In this document: positions 42,774 through 51,655 of the stretch, one piece after another | Numbering within the stretch: the first letter of the stretch is position 1 | Layout: each line of letters opens with the position of its first letter | DNA from: Sphingomonas lycopersici | GTDB taxonomy: Bacteria > Pseudomonadota > Alphaproteobacteria > Sphingomonadales > Sphingomonadaceae | Assembly (NCBI RefSeq): GCF_026130605.1 | Contig: NZ_JANFAU010000012.1 | Coordinates: 62,001 to 126,000, forward strand | Reading direction: 5' to 3' | Length of the DNA stretch: 64,000 nt | Notes under the pieces: generated by a model | The model's input: only the letters and a program-made list of their open reading frames with translations | Databases searched by the model: none | Told to the model about the DNA's origin: nothing | Made by a program: the position numbers and the translations under genes

Positions 42774-43223
42774 GTGGAAGCGGTTCTGAAGCATATCCGA
42801 TCACCCGAGACGCGCGAGATTTTCTGGCAGCTGGTCCGCTTCGGCTTCTTCGGCGGGCTGTCGACGCTGATCTACGCCGCGGTCTATTGGCCGATCGCCA
42901 CTTATGGGCAGAAGGAATGGCCGCTCGCCAACAGCGCGACCTGGCCGGTGGCGGCCAATCTGCTCGGCTATGTCGCGGCGGTGCTGTCGGGCTATGTCAT
43001 GCACAGCCGGTGGAGCTTCCGCGGCCACGGCACGCGCGGCAATCTCGCGCGGACCGGCGGGCGTTTCTTCGCCACCTCGCTGGTGAGCCTCGGCATGAAC
43101 ACCTTCTTCGTGTGGCTGCTGACCGGGCCGATGCACGGCCCGACGTGGTGGCCGCTGGTGCCGGCGGTGTTCTTCACCCCGCTCATCACCTTCGTCATCA
43201 ATCGTTTGTGGGTGTTCGCCTGA
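42774..43223 (+). CDS. GtrA family membrane protein
   Basis: 149 residues, GTG start, four membrane segments: FGFFGGLSTLIYAAVYWPIA, NLLGYVAAVLSGYVMHSRWS, FATSLVSLGMNTFFVWLLTG and FFTPLITFVINRLWVF. GtrA proteins are thought to flip or carry undecaprenyl-linked sugars. Its stop shares a base with the methyltransferase ATG (TGATG). Confidence 0.9.
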   Translation: MEAVLKHIRSPETREIFWQLVRFGFFGGLSTLIYAAVYWPIATYGQKEWPLANSATWPVAANLLGYVAAVLSGYVMHSRWSFRGHGTRGNLARTGGRFFATSLVSLGMNTFFVWLLTGPMHGPTWWPLVPAVFFTPLITFVINRLWVFA

Positions 43224-43951
43224 TGGACCGCCGCGTTTATGACCGCATGGCGGAGCATGACAGCACGCATTGGTGGTATCGCGCGCGCCGCGACATCCTC
43301 GCCGATTTCATCACCCGCGAAGGGCATTTGCCCAGGGACGCGAAGATCCTCGAGATCGGCTGCGGCACCGGGCACAATCTGCCGATGCTCGCCAGCTTCG
43401 GCGCGGTCGACGCGATCGAGATCGATCCCGCGGCGCGCGCCATCGCCAGCCAGCGACTCGGCAAGCCGGTTGGCGCCACGCCGCTGCCCGCGCTCGCCGA
43501 CGTGCCCAGGGCGCATTACGATCTGATCGCGGTGCTCGACGTGGTCGAGCATATCGAGGATGACGTGGCGGCATTGCGCGCGATGCGCGAGCGGCTCGCG
43601 CCGGGCGGGCGAATCCTGATCACCGTGCCCGCACACCAATGGATGTGGAGCGCGCACGACGTGGTGAACCACCACCACCGCCGCTATTCCAAGACGACGC
43701 TGGCACAGGCGATCGCCGCCGCCGGGCTGCGCCCGCGCAAGCTCGGCTATTTCAATTCGCTGCTGTTTCCGCTCGCCGCCGGTGCGCGCGTCGCCGGGCG
43801 GCTCACCGGGCGCGACGACAGCGACGACAGCCCGCCGCCGGCGCCGGTCAACCGCTTGTTCGAGACGATCTTCCGCATCGAACGCCACCTCGTCGGCCGC
43901 GTCCCGATGCCGCCGGGGGTGTCGATCCTGTGCTTCGCCGAGCCCGCCTAA
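43223..43951 (+). CDS. Class I SAM-dependent methyltransferase
   Basis: 242 residues. SAM-binding motif ILEIGCGTGHNLPMLASFG, motif II AIEIDPAARA, and DLIAVLDVVEHIEDD, then RLAPGGRILITVP. The end has FNSLLFPLAAGARVAGRL, a hydrophobic segment seen in methyltransferases that act on membrane sugar-lipids. Coupled to GtrA, so the substrate may be a glycan or its carrier (inference). Confidence 0.9.
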   Translation: MDRRVYDRMAEHDSTHWWYRARRDILADFITREGHLPRDAKILEIGCGTGHNLPMLASFGAVDAIEIDPAARAIASQRLGKPVGATPLPALADVPRAHYDLIAVLDVVEHIEDDVAALRAMRERLAPGGRILITVPAHQWMWSAHDVVNHHHRRYSKTTLAQAIAAAGLRPRKLGYFNSLLFPLAAGARVAGRLTGRDDSDDSPPPAPVNRLFETIFRIERHLVGRVPMPPGVSILCFAEPA

Positions 43952-43954
43952 CCT

Positions 43955-44037
43955 CGTTCGGGCTGAGCCTGTCGAAGCCCTGCCCTTTTCTGCCGACGAA
44001 GAAAGTGCAGCCCTTCGCCAAGCTCAGGGCGAACGGG
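43955..44037. repeat. Inverted repeat CGTTCGGGCTGAGCCTGTCG
   Basis: Arms 43955-43984 and about 44008-44037 (AGCCCTTCGCCAAGCTCAGG...). Same family as 9241, 23069 and 40795. Between a methyltransferase (+) and a PLP enzyme (-), both ending here. Confidence 0.85.
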
Positions 44038-44086
44038 TCACGGGTCACCCCGGTCGTGAGACCGGGGTAACAGTGCAGGCACCCGC

Positions 44087-45418
44087 TCAGATCGCGTCGA
44101 GCGCCTGCGCGAAATCGGCGATCAGATCGTCGGCATCCTCCACCCCGATCGAGATGCGCACCAGATTGTCGGTGATCCCCAGCGCCTGTTTGCGCGCGTC
44201 GGGCACCGACAAATGGGTCATCCCCGCCGGGTGGCTGGCGAGCGTCTCGGTGCCGCCGAGGCTCACCGCGAGCTTGGCGATACGCAGCGCGTCGAGGAAG
44301 CGGAACGCCTCCGCCTCGCCGCCCTTGAGGTAGAGCGAGAAGGTCGATCCCGCGCCGGTGCAATGCCGGCGATAGATATCCGCCTGCCGTTCGTCCTTGC
44401 CGCCTTCGAGAAAGCCGAGATAGCCGACGCGCTCGACCTTGGGATGCTCGGCGAGGAAGGCGCAGACCTTGGCGGCATTCTCGCCCGCGCGGCTCATCCT
44501 GAGTTCGAGCGTCTCGAGCGAGCGCAGCAGCATCCACGCGGTATTGGGGTCGCAGATCGTCCCGATCGTGTTGCGCATCAGCCGGATCGTATCGATGTGC
44601 TCCTTGCGCCCGAGCACCCCGCCGGCGACCAGATCGCTATGCCCGCCGGCATATTTGGTCAGCGAATAGACCACGATATCCGCGCCTTGCTTGAGCGGCT
44701 TGTGCCACAAAGGCCCGAGGAAGGTATTGTCGATCGCGATCGGTGGCTTGGCGGCGTGATTGGCGAAGATCGCATCGCGGCTCGCCGCCACCGCCTCGAC
44801 ATCGACCAGCGCATTGGTCGGGTTGGCGGGGCTTTCGAGATAGATCAGCGCGACATTGCCCGATGCTGCCTTGCCCAGCACGGTGTCGATCTCGGCGCGG
44901 GTCGCCCCGGCCGGGAAATCGAGCCAATGTACCCCGAACCGGCCGAGGATGCGCGCGATCAGCGTCTCGGTCGCGGCATAGAGCGGCCCCGAATGGACGA
45001 TCGTGTCGCCCGGCTTGACCATCGACAGGAACAAAGTGGCGATCGCCGACATGCCCGAGGAGAAGGCCAGCGCGTCCTCGGCTTCCTCCCACACCGCGAG
45101 GCGATCCTCTAATATCTCCTGATTGGGGCCGTTGAAGCGCGAATAGACCAGCCCTTCGGCGCCCCCGGGGCGCTTGCCGGTGACGCCCTCGAAATGGCGC
45201 TTGCCCGCCGCGGCGCTGGGGAAGACGAAGGTCGAGGTGAGGAAGATCGGCGGCTTCAGCGCGCCTTCGGACAGCGCCGGATCATAGCCGTGCCCCATCA
45301 TCAGCGTCGCGGGCTTGAGCTTGCGACCCCCGATCCGGTCGACCTCGGGGCGCGGCGCGACGCGTGGGTCCGTGCGCCCGTCCACCGCGTCGTGGCCGGG
45401 GTCGTTGCTTTTGGTCAT
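44087..45418 (-). CDS. Cys/Met-metabolism PLP enzyme (cystathionine gamma-synthase family)
   Basis: 443 residues. PLP Lys in VVYSLTKYAGGHSDL (near residue 253), DNTFLGPLWHKPL before it, and the N-terminal YSRFNGPNQEILEDRLA. It could be cystathionine gamma-synthase, methionine gamma-lyase or O-acetylhomoserine sulfhydrylase; the sequence alone does not settle which. Two ATGs (45421, 45418); GGAG is 3 and 6 bases away, so the second is chosen. A 9-bp hairpin (45441-45464) lies just upstream. Confidence 0.88.
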   Translation of the reverse strand: MTKSNDPGHDAVDGRTDPRVAPRPEVDRIGGRKLKPATLMMGHGYDPALSEGALKPPIFLTSTFVFPSAAAGKRHFEGVTGKRPGGAEGLVYSRFNGPNQEILEDRLAVWEEAEDALAFSSGMSAIATLFLSMVKPGDTIVHSGPLYAATETLIARILGRFGVHWLDFPAGATRAEIDTVLGKAASGNVALIYLESPANPTNALVDVEAVAASRDAIFANHAAKPPIAIDNTFLGPLWHKPLKQGADIVVYSLTKYAGGHSDLVAGGVLGRKEHIDTIRLMRNTIGTICDPNTAWMLLRSLETLELRMSRAGENAAKVCAFLAEHPKVERVGYLGFLEGGKDERQADIYRRHCTGAGSTFSLYLKGGEAEAFRFLDALRIAKLAVSLGGTETLASHPAGMTHLSVPDARKQALGITDNLVRISIGVEDADDLIADFAQALDAI

Positions 45419-45440
45419 CATGATCTCCGAGCGCATGGCG

Positions 45441-45464
45441 GCGCGCCGGGATCATCCGGCGCGC
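45441..45464 (-). terminator. Hairpin between small exported-protein gene and the PLP enzyme gene
   Basis: GCGCGCCGG (45441-45449), loop GATCAT, CCGGCGCGC (45456-45464): a perfect 9-bp stem. No T-run. A weak terminator of the upstream gene, or a 5' leader stem of the PLP gene; not a known riboswitch. Confidence 0.4.
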
Positions 45465-45496
45465 GACCTGTTACATGCGGATATCGTGCCGGAATT

Positions 45497-45907
45497 TCAG
45501 CTGCCGCGATAGGGGACGAAACTGCCCATCACGCAACTGCCGCTATCGATCCGCGTCGTCATGTCGCGCGTCCGCGCGATGTCGCCGCGGCACAGCCGGC
45601 TGCTATATTGCCGGGTGATCAACGCATCGCCGCGCGCCACCGCCTCGCATCCGCCGCCGGTGTCGTTGACATAGGCGAGCTTGGGGCTGACGCGATAGAT
45701 GAGCCGCGGCCCGATCGCCTTGAGCGAGGCGTTGTTGAACCGCGTATCGAGGCAGTCGACCGGCTTGCCCGGGGTCAAGCCGCTGACTTCCTTCTGGAAC
45801 GCGGCCTCGTTGCTCGCCGCGCGATCGGCCTGCGACGGCGACGACGCGATAGCGACCGCACCGGCGCCCAGCGCCGCGGCGGCCAGCGGAATAAGGACCA
45901 TACGCAT
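45497..45907 (-). CDS. Small exported protein of unknown function
   Basis: 136 residues. Signal peptide MRMVLIPLAAAALGAGAVAI and a mature part with four Cys (VDCLDTR, GGCEAVARG, SRLCRGD, GSCVMG), which could form two disulfides. Similar short proteins occur in sphingomonads; no function known. The ATG at 45907 is 8 bases from AGGAG. Confidence 0.75.
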   Translation of the reverse strand: MRMVLIPLAAAALGAGAVAIASSPSQADRAASNEAAFQKEVSGLTPGKPVDCLDTRFNNASLKAIGPRLIYRVSPKLAYVNDTGGGCEAVARGDALITRQYSSRLCRGDIARTRDMTTRIDSGSCVMGSFVPYRGS

Positions 45908-45949
45908 CACCAACACTCCTTCATGCCCCGCGGCGACAATATAGGACGG

Positions 45950-46684
45950 TCAGCCGCGAAATTCATCCTTCGCGCGCCGCCGCGCGGCGAGCGTTTCGGC
46001 GTCGGGCGCGCGCAGGAACGGGTTGGTGTCGCGTTCGAGCGCGATCGTCGTCGGGACGGTCGCCTCGCCCGCCGCACGCGCGGCGTCGACCTCGGCCATC
46101 CGCGCAACGATCGCGTCATTGCCGGGCTCGGCGACCAGCGCGAAGCGGCCGTTGGCCTGGGTATATTCGTGCCCGCAATAGACCCGCGTCTCGGGCGGCA
46201 TCGCGGCGAAGCGGCGCATGTTGGTCAGCATCTGCGCCGCATCGCCCTCGAACAATCGGCCGCAACCCATCGCGAACAAGGTGTCGCCGGTGAACACCGC
46301 ATCGTCGTCGGCGAAATGGAAGGCGATATGCCCCGCTGTATGCCCCGGCACCGCGAGCACCGTCGCGCGATGCGCGCCGAGCGTCACCACATCGCCCTCG
46401 CCGACGCCGCGGTCGAGCTTGCCGATCTTGGCGCGCTCCGCCTCGGGGCCGATCACCGTGGCGCCGGTCGCCGCGACGATCGCGTCATTGCCGCCGACAT
46501 GATCGGGGTGCCAATGGGTGTTCCACACCTGCGCGATCGTCCAGCCGCGCGCGGCGGCGGCATCGAGCACCGGCTGCGCCTCGCCGGGGTCGACGACCAT
46601 CGTCTCGCCGCTGTCGGCATCGTGCACCAGCCAGCTGTAATTGTCGTTGAGCACGGGGACGCGGATCACGTCGAAGTTGGTCAT
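45950..46684 (-). CDS. gloB: Hydroxyacylglutathione hydrolase (glyoxalase II)
   Basis: 244 residues. Hydrolyses S-lactoylglutathione to lactate and glutathione. Metallo-beta-lactamase motif THWHPDHVGG, second metal site PGHTAGHIAFHF, DTLFAMGCGRLFEG, and the C-terminal CGHEYTQAN. Overlaps the nitronate monooxygenase stop by ATGA. gloA lies 1.3 kb upstream on the same strand. Confidence 0.93.
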   Translation of the reverse strand: MTNFDVIRVPVLNDNYSWLVHDADSGETMVVDPGEAQPVLDAAAARGWTIAQVWNTHWHPDHVGGNDAIVAATGATVIGPEAERAKIGKLDRGVGEGDVVTLGAHRATVLAVPGHTAGHIAFHFADDDAVFTGDTLFAMGCGRLFEGDAAQMLTNMRRFAAMPPETRVYCGHEYTQANGRFALVAEPGNDAIVARMAEVDAARAAGEATVPTTIALERDTNPFLRAPDAETLAARRRAKDEFRG

Positions 46685-47742
46685 GCGAGGCTCCTTCGGG
46701 CGGCGAGCGCGGCGCCGCCGAGCAATTCGGTCAGCGCGGCGGCGTGGCGCTGGTGGGACAGCGGGGCGGCCTGCCCCGCCCACAGCGGCGAATAATCGCC
46801 GCGCCCCGCGCTCTCGGCATGTTTGCGCAAGGGTGCGAGCGCGGCGCTGGCGGTCGGGAAGGGCGGGGCGCCGGGGTTGACCGCGCCCAGGGTCTCGATC
46901 AGCCGGTTGCGGATGCCGCGCGCGAGCCCGCCGGAGAACAGATTGGTGAACACGCTGTCCTCCGCCCCCGGCCCGCCCAATGCGGCGCGGTGGACGGCGC
47001 TGGCGAGGCTCTCCTCGGTCGGCAGATAGGCGCTTCCCACCTGCACCCCGGTCGCCCCGAGCATGATCGCGGCGGCGGCGCCGCGCGCATCGGCGATCCC
47101 GCCCGCCGCGATCACCGGCACGTCGACCGCATCGGCGATCTGCGGCACCAGCGCGAAGGTGCCGACCGGGCGATGGCCGTGGAGGAAATGCCCGGCATGT
47201 CCGCCGGCCTCGAACCCCTGCGCGATGATCGCGGCGCATCCGGCCGTCGCCAGATGCCGCGCCTCCGCCACATTGGTCGCGCTGGCGATGACGCGCGCGC
47301 CGGTCGCGCGGACGCGGGCGAGCAGATCGGGGCTGGGGAGGCCGAAGTGGAAGCTGACGATCTCGGGGCGGGTTTCCTCGACGACATGCGCCGCCTCGGC
47401 ATCGAACGGCCGGCGCGCAGGGGGCGCGTCGCCCGACGGCTCGATCCCCTCGGCGGCATAGAGCGGCGCGAGCAACGCGCGCCACGCGCTGTCGTCGGCG
47501 TCCTGCGGCGGGTGGTGGCAGAAGAAATTGAGGTTGAGCGGGCCGGAGACCGAGGCGCGCACCGTCGCCACCTCGCTCAGCAACCGCTCGGGGGCGAACA
47601 TCGCCCCGGCGAGCGACCCCACCCCGCCGCCGCGGATCGCCGCGATCGCAAGCGCCGCGTCGCCGAACCCGGCCATCGGCGCCTGGATCACCGGATAGCG
47701 CGCGCCGAGCGCGGCGAAGAAGTCGGGCTTACTCAAGGCCAT
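46681..47742 (-). CDS. Nitronate monooxygenase (2-nitropropane dioxygenase family)
   Basis: 353 residues, an FMN-dependent TIM-barrel oxidoreductase. Motifs: YPVIQAPMAGFGDAALA, AIIAQGFEAGGHAGHF (active-site His region) and DVPVIAAGGIADARGAAAAI with GATGVQVGSAYLPTEES for phosphate binding. It oxidises alkyl nitronates or related compounds. In an operon with gloB. Confidence 0.9.
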   Translation of the reverse strand: MALSKPDFFAALGARYPVIQAPMAGFGDAALAIAAIRGGGVGSLAGAMFAPERLLSEVATVRASVSGPLNLNFFCHHPPQDADDSAWRALLAPLYAAEGIEPSGDAPPARRPFDAEAAHVVEETRPEIVSFHFGLPSPDLLARVRATGARVIASATNVAEARHLATAGCAAIIAQGFEAGGHAGHFLHGHRPVGTFALVPQIADAVDVPVIAAGGIADARGAAAAIMLGATGVQVGSAYLPTEESLASAVHRAALGGPGAEDSVFTNLFSGGLARGIRNRLIETLGAVNPGAPPFPTASAALAPLRKHAESAGRGDYSPLWAGQAAPLSHQRHAAALTELLGGAALAARRSLA

Positions 47743-47756
47743 TACCAGCCGGTTTC

Positions 47757-47954
47757 ACCATTCCTCCCCCGGAGGGGGAGGGGGACCGTTGCGAAGCAAC
47801 GGTGGAGGGGTAGAAGCCGCGGGCGGCATCGCCTGCGGCTGATACCCCCCGCGCGGTGTTGCGTAGGGCCGATACCCCTCGAGCGGCATCGCCTGCGGCG
47901 TCCACCCCTCCACCAGCCTGCGGCTGGTTCCCCTCCCCTTTCAGGGGAGGAATA
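47757..47954. repeat. Composite inverted repeat with internal direct repeats
   Basis: Left: CACCATTCCTCCCCCGGAGG, CCGTTGCGAAGCAACGG, TGGAGGGGTA. Right: CCACCCCTCCA, CCAGCCTGCGGCTGG, CCCCTCCCCTTTCAGGGGAGG. Between them GCGGCATCGCCTGCGGC occurs at 47823-47839 and 47883-47899, with another diverged unit and GATACCCC blocks. It is the longest element of the window (198 bases), between nitronate monooxygenase and gloA. Confidence 0.85.
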
Positions 47955-48009
47955 GCGAGCGGCCCGCTGCCGGCCGATATGCCGCTAAGGGAAATTGCCG
48001 GACCGACTC

Positions 48010-48462
48010 TCACCACGTCCCGCTATTGGGCATCGACGCCCACGGCTCCTGCGGCGGCAGCACGCCGTCCTGCAACAGCTCGACCGAGATGCCGTCGGGC
48101 GATTTGACGAACGCCATATGCCCGTCACGCGGGGGGCGGTGGATGATATGCCCCGCGTCCTGGATCCGCTGGCACGTCGCGTAGATATCGTCGACGCGAT
48201 AGGCGAGATGGCCGAAGTTGCGCCCGCCGGTATAAATTTCCGGTTCCTTGCCCTCGGTCGGCCAATTGTAAGTCAGCTCGACTTCGGCCCGCGCGCGTTC
48301 GCCGTTGGCGGCGATATCCTCGGGCGCGGCGAGGAAGATCAGGGTGAAGCGCCCCGCCTCACTCTCCATTCGCCGCACTTCCTTCAGCCCGAGCAATTCG
48401 AAGAAGGCGATCGTCTTGTCCGGGTCGGCGACGCGGATCATCGTGTGGAGATATTTCATCAT
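48010..48462 (-). CDS. gloA: Lactoylglutathione lyase (glyoxalase I)
   Basis: 150 residues. VOC-fold enzyme that turns the methylglyoxal-glutathione adduct into S-lactoylglutathione. Motifs: LHTMIRVADPDKTIAFFELLG, VELTYNW (metal ligand Glu), FGHLAYRVDDIY (His), PDGISVELLQ (Glu). ATG ATG at the start; the second may be used. It overlaps the preceding stop by four bases. Confidence 0.93.
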   Translation of the reverse strand: MMKYLHTMIRVADPDKTIAFFELLGLKEVRRMESEAGRFTLIFLAAPEDIAANGERARAEVELTYNWPTEGKEPEIYTGGRNFGHLAYRVDDIYATCQRIQDAGHIIHRPPRDGHMAFVKSPDGISVELLQDGVLPPQEPWASMPNSGTW

Positions 48463-49184
48463 TTCGCTCCCGTGGGGGTATCGAATTGCGCCAATGCCTG
48501 TCCGGCGGCAATCCCCGCCGGCGCGCTCGGCGCGAGCCGTTGCGCATTGGTCCAGGCGGTCCTCGCGCCGGCCGCATCGCCCGCCAGCGCGGCGATATTG
48601 CCCGCTTCGAGCTGGACCTGCGCGTCGTCCGAGGCGCGCTTCAACGCCTCGGCGATATCGCTTTTGGCACGTGGCAGATCGTTCATCCGCCGCGCCAGCG
48701 TCGCGGAGAGCAGCCAGGCGAGCGGATCGTCCGCCGCGTCGTGGGTCGCCGCGTCGAGATCGGCGCGCGCGCCCGTCATGTCCCCCGTCGCGACCAATGC
48801 GCGCGCGCGATCGAGATGCACCTCGCCGAGCGGCAGCCCGGTCAGCGCCCCCGGCGCCAGCGCGGCATCGAGCGCGGCGCGCGCCTTGATCGGATCATTG
48901 GCGGCGAGCCGCGCATTGCCCGCCTCCGCCCAATAGGTCGCCGCCTGCGCGTCCTTCTCGGTCTCGGCGAGATGCGCCGCCGCCTCGAACGCGGCCGCCG
49001 CGTCGGCGTAGCGCGACTGCGCGGTCAGCGCGAGCCCGAGGCATTGTTTGGCCTTCGATCCGCCCCCGGCGAGCGACCAGCGCTCGGCGATCCGCTCGGC
49101 TTCCGCCGGGTCGCCGCGGGTCAGCGTCACGCAATGCGCGGCGGGATCCTCGGCGGCGAGCAGCAGGGCGATCAGCGCGATCAT
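48459..49184 (-). CDS. TPR-like exported protein
   Basis: 241 residues. Hydrophobic start MIALIALLLAAEDPAAHC, then about five alpha-helical tetratrico-type repeats (e.g. LGLALTAQSRYADAAAAFEA, LDRARALVATGDMTGARADL, SATLARRMNDLPRAKSDIAE). Probably a periplasmic scaffold. Overlaps the alpha/beta hydrolase stop (ATGA) and gloA start: three genes in one tight operon. Confidence 0.8.
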   Translation of the reverse strand: MIALIALLLAAEDPAAHCVTLTRGDPAEAERIAERWSLAGGGSKAKQCLGLALTAQSRYADAAAAFEAAAHLAETEKDAQAATYWAEAGNARLAANDPIKARAALDAALAPGALTGLPLGEVHLDRARALVATGDMTGARADLDAATHDAADDPLAWLLSATLARRMNDLPRAKSDIAEALKRASDDAQVQLEAGNIAALAGDAAGARTAWTNAQRLAPSAPAGIAAGQALAQFDTPTGAK

Positions 49185-49885
49185 CGCAACACATCCTCCA
49201 CCGCGCGGACGATCAGCGCGATGTCCGAGTCGCGCGACAGGCGGTGGTCGCCGTCCTTGATCAGCCAGGTCTGCACATCGGCTGAACGGATCAGCTCGGC
49301 GAGCCGCCCGGCGCGGTGCCACGGCACGTCGGGATCGCGCTGCCCCTGGACGAAGCGCACCGGGCAATCGATCGCGATCTCGCCGAACATCAGCCGGTTG
49401 GCCTCGCCCGATTGCCAGAAGCGGCTGGTGTAGACGGTCGGTTGCGGGCCGTAGGGGTTGGCGCGCTCGATCCGCCCTTCCTGCAAGAGCCGCATCTTCT
49501 CCTCGGTGGAAAAGCCCCAGTCGGTGAAATCGGGCGCGGGGGCGATGCCGACGCAGGCGACGACGCGGTCGGGCCGCTGGATCGCCGCCGACAGCATGAT
49601 CCACCCGCCCATCGACGAGCCGACCAGCACCACCGGCCCTTCGGCGACCTGATCGATCATCGCCAGCGCGTCGTCGCGCCAGTCGGCGAAGCTCTGTTCC
49701 TCGAACCTGCCCTCGCTCGCGCCGCATCCGCCGTAATCAAAGCGGAGATAGCCGCGGCCTTGCGCCTTGGCCCATTGTTCGAGCGCGATCGCCTTGGTGC
49801 CCTCCATGTCGGAGGCATAGCCGGGGAGGAAGACGATCGTCGGGCCGGTGCCCGCGGTGTGATGGAAGGCGAGACGGGGACGCAT
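49181..49885 (-). CDS. Alpha/beta hydrolase
   Basis: 234 residues. PTIVFLPGYASDMEGTKA (oxyanion), nucleophile Ser in VLVGSSMGGWI, catalytic Asp in GQRDPDVPW and His in DGDHRLS. Serine hydrolase with the YDYGGCGASEG motif of the RutD/YtfP-like group; substrate unknown. The longer frame to 49921 begins with TTG; the ATG at 49885 is preferred. First gene of an operon with the TPR protein and gloA. Confidence 0.85.
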   Translation of the reverse strand: MRPRLAFHHTAGTGPTIVFLPGYASDMEGTKAIALEQWAKAQGRGYLRFDYGGCGASEGRFEEQSFADWRDDALAMIDQVAEGPVVLVGSSMGGWIMLSAAIQRPDRVVACVGIAPAPDFTDWGFSTEEKMRLLQEGRIERANPYGPQPTVYTSRFWQSGEANRLMFGEIAIDCPVRFVQGQRDPDVPWHRAGRLAELIRSADVQTWLIKDGDHRLSRDSDIALIVRAVEDVLR

Positions 49886-49959
49886 GTCGGGGGATTTAGG
49901 CGTCGAAGCCGTATAGGACAACGGCGCGACATGCGGTTCCGCGCCGCCGCAACCCTTCG

Positions 49960-50051
49960 GTCATTCCCGCGAAGGCGGGAAACCATTGCCGCCGCCGTAG
50001 CGGCTCCTTCGATGACCTCCGTGAATGGATCCCCGCCTTCGCGGGGATGAC
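49960..50051. repeat. Inverted repeat GTCATTCCCGCGAAGGCGGG
   Basis: Arms 49960-49987 and 50024-50051, same family as 5476 and 20831. Here it lies between two genes on the same strand (Mur ligase 3' end and hydrolase 5' end). Confidence 0.85.
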
Positions 50052-50078
50052 GGAGAAGAGGCTGTACCGAGCGCGTAT

Positions 50079-51464
50079 TCAGCGCGCGCCCAGCATCTCC
50101 ACCATCCGCTGCGCGAGCAAGGGCAAGGTATCGTCACGCGCCCCCATCACGACGATGCGGTCGCCCGGCGCGGCTTCCGCCACCAGCGCGGCGGCGGCGG
50201 CATCGCGATCGGGGATGTGCCGCGCGTCGCCGCCCGCGATCGCGATATCGCCGACGATATCGGCGCTGGTCACCTCGCGCGTCACCGTCCCGCCCTGATA
50301 GACCGGATCGGGCATCACCAGCCGGTCGCCCGGCGCCAGCTTGGCGGCGAACATCGCGATCAGCTCGCGCCGCATCACCTTGAGCGGGCCATAGCCGTGC
50401 GGCTGGAACAGCAACAGCAGGCGCCCGGGAAAGGCGTGGAGCGTATCGAGCGTGGCGGCGATCTTGTCGGGATTGTGCCCGAAATCGTCGATCACCGCGA
50501 CGCCGCCGGCGCTGCCGACCAGATCGAACCGGCGCTTCAACCCGGTGAAACGCTCGATCCCCGCGATCGCCTGGTCGAGCGGGATGCCCGCCGCGAGCGC
50601 CGCCCCGATCGCCGCGAGCGCGTTCGCCACATTATGCCGCCCCGGCACCGCGAGGCGGACGCGCGTGCCGCCGAGCGAGAAGCTTGCCGCGAACGGCTCC
50701 TCGACCACGTCGGTCGCCTGCAGATCGGCGGCGCGGTCGATCGCGAAGCGCGTCACGCGGTCGCGCGGCAAGGCGAGCGCGAGCGCCGCGGCATCGGGAT
50801 TGTCGATATTGACGATCGCATGCGCCGCCTTGCCGATGAACGCGGCGAACAAGCGGTTCAATTCCTCGAGCGACTTGTGATCGAGGCTCACATTATTGAG
50901 CACCGCGATCCGCGGGGCATAAAGCGCGATCGACCCGTCGCTTTCGTCGACCTCGCTGACGTAAGCGTCGCCCCGGCCGACGAGCGCGCTGGCGAAGGGG
51001 CGGTCGGCGCTGGCGAAATCCTTCATCACCGCGCCGTTCATCACCGTCGGGTCGCCGCCCGCCGCATGGAGGATCGCGGCGATCATCCCGGTCACGGTCG
51101 ACTTGCCCGATGTGCCCGCGACCCCGATCGGCAGCGCGCTGGCGTTGAACAGCCGCGCGTTGAGCTCGGCGCGGGTGAGGCGCGGGCAGCCGAGCCGCGT
51201 CGCGGTGACGAGATCGGCGACCGTCTCCTCCACCGCCGCCGACGCGACGACGATCTGGTCGGGCGCGGTGATCCCCGATCCGTCCTGCGGGTGGAGCGTG
51301 ACCCCCAATGCCCTGAGCGCGTCGAACTTGGCCGGCACGCGCCCCTGATCGAGCGAGCGATCCGATCCCGCGACGCTGGCGCCGCGCCCGGCGAGGATCA
51401 TCGCCAGCGGCATCATCCCCGATCCGCCGATCCCGACGAGGAAGTAACGTTGGTTGGCGGTCAT
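50079..51464 (-). CDS. Mur ligase family protein (MurC-like, possibly Mpl-type)
   Basis: 461 residues. N-terminal GIGGSGMMPLAMILAGRGA as in MurC; ATP loop GVAGTSGKSTVTGMIA; central VSEVDESDGSI, LNNVSLDHK; C-terminal VIDDFGHNPDKIAATL. This is ATP-dependent joining of an amino acid or peptide to UDP-MurNAc. Ordinary murC normally sits in the division cell-wall cluster, which is absent here. With an LD-carboxypeptidase in the divergent gene, a role as UDP-MurNAc:tripeptide ligase in peptidoglycan recycling is attractive but not proven. Confidence 0.85.
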   Translation of the reverse strand: MTANQRYFLVGIGGSGMMPLAMILAGRGASVAGSDRSLDQGRVPAKFDALRALGVTLHPQDGSGITAPDQIVVASAAVEETVADLVTATRLGCPRLTRAELNARLFNASALPIGVAGTSGKSTVTGMIAAILHAAGGDPTVMNGAVMKDFASADRPFASALVGRGDAYVSEVDESDGSIALYAPRIAVLNNVSLDHKSLEELNRLFAAFIGKAAHAIVNIDNPDAAALALALPRDRVTRFAIDRAADLQATDVVEEPFAASFSLGGTRVRLAVPGRHNVANALAAIGAALAAGIPLDQAIAGIERFTGLKRRFDLVGSAGGVAVIDDFGHNPDKIAATLDTLHAFPGRLLLLFQPHGYGPLKVMRRELIAMFAAKLAPGDRLVMPDPVYQGGTVTREVTSADIVGDIAIAGGDARHIPDRDAAAAALVAEAAPGDRIVVMGARDDTLPLLAQRMVEMLGAR

Positions 51465-51478
51465 CTGTAATCCATCCC

Positions 51479-51583
51479 GTCACCCCGGGCTTGTGCCGGG
51501 GCCCATAGTGCCTCAGGCCTTGTCGTAAGAACCTCTCGTCCAGCCTCTGCCTCCCGGTGGACCCCGCGACAAGCCCGGGGTGA
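51479..51583. repeat. Inverted repeat GTCACCCCGGGCTTG in the divergent gap
   Basis: Arms 51479-51506 (GTCACCCCGGGCTTGTGCCG...) and about 51557-51583 (its mirror, ACCCCGCGACAAGCCCGGGG). It is the only repeat in a divergent gap (Mur ligase and ldcA), so promoters must lie around or inside it. The rest of the gap shows no clear feature. Confidence 0.8.
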
Positions 51584-51655
51584 CGAGCGAGCAAGGTTGC
51601 CGTTACATATTGCGGCGGGCTATCGCGGTTTCGGGACAGGCTCAACCCGGGGGAA

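Noticed and set aside
45441..45464. SAM-type riboswitch before the Cys/Met PLP enzyme
   Set aside because: Only a simple 9-bp hairpin is present; none of the conserved SAM-riboswitch bases can be recognised.
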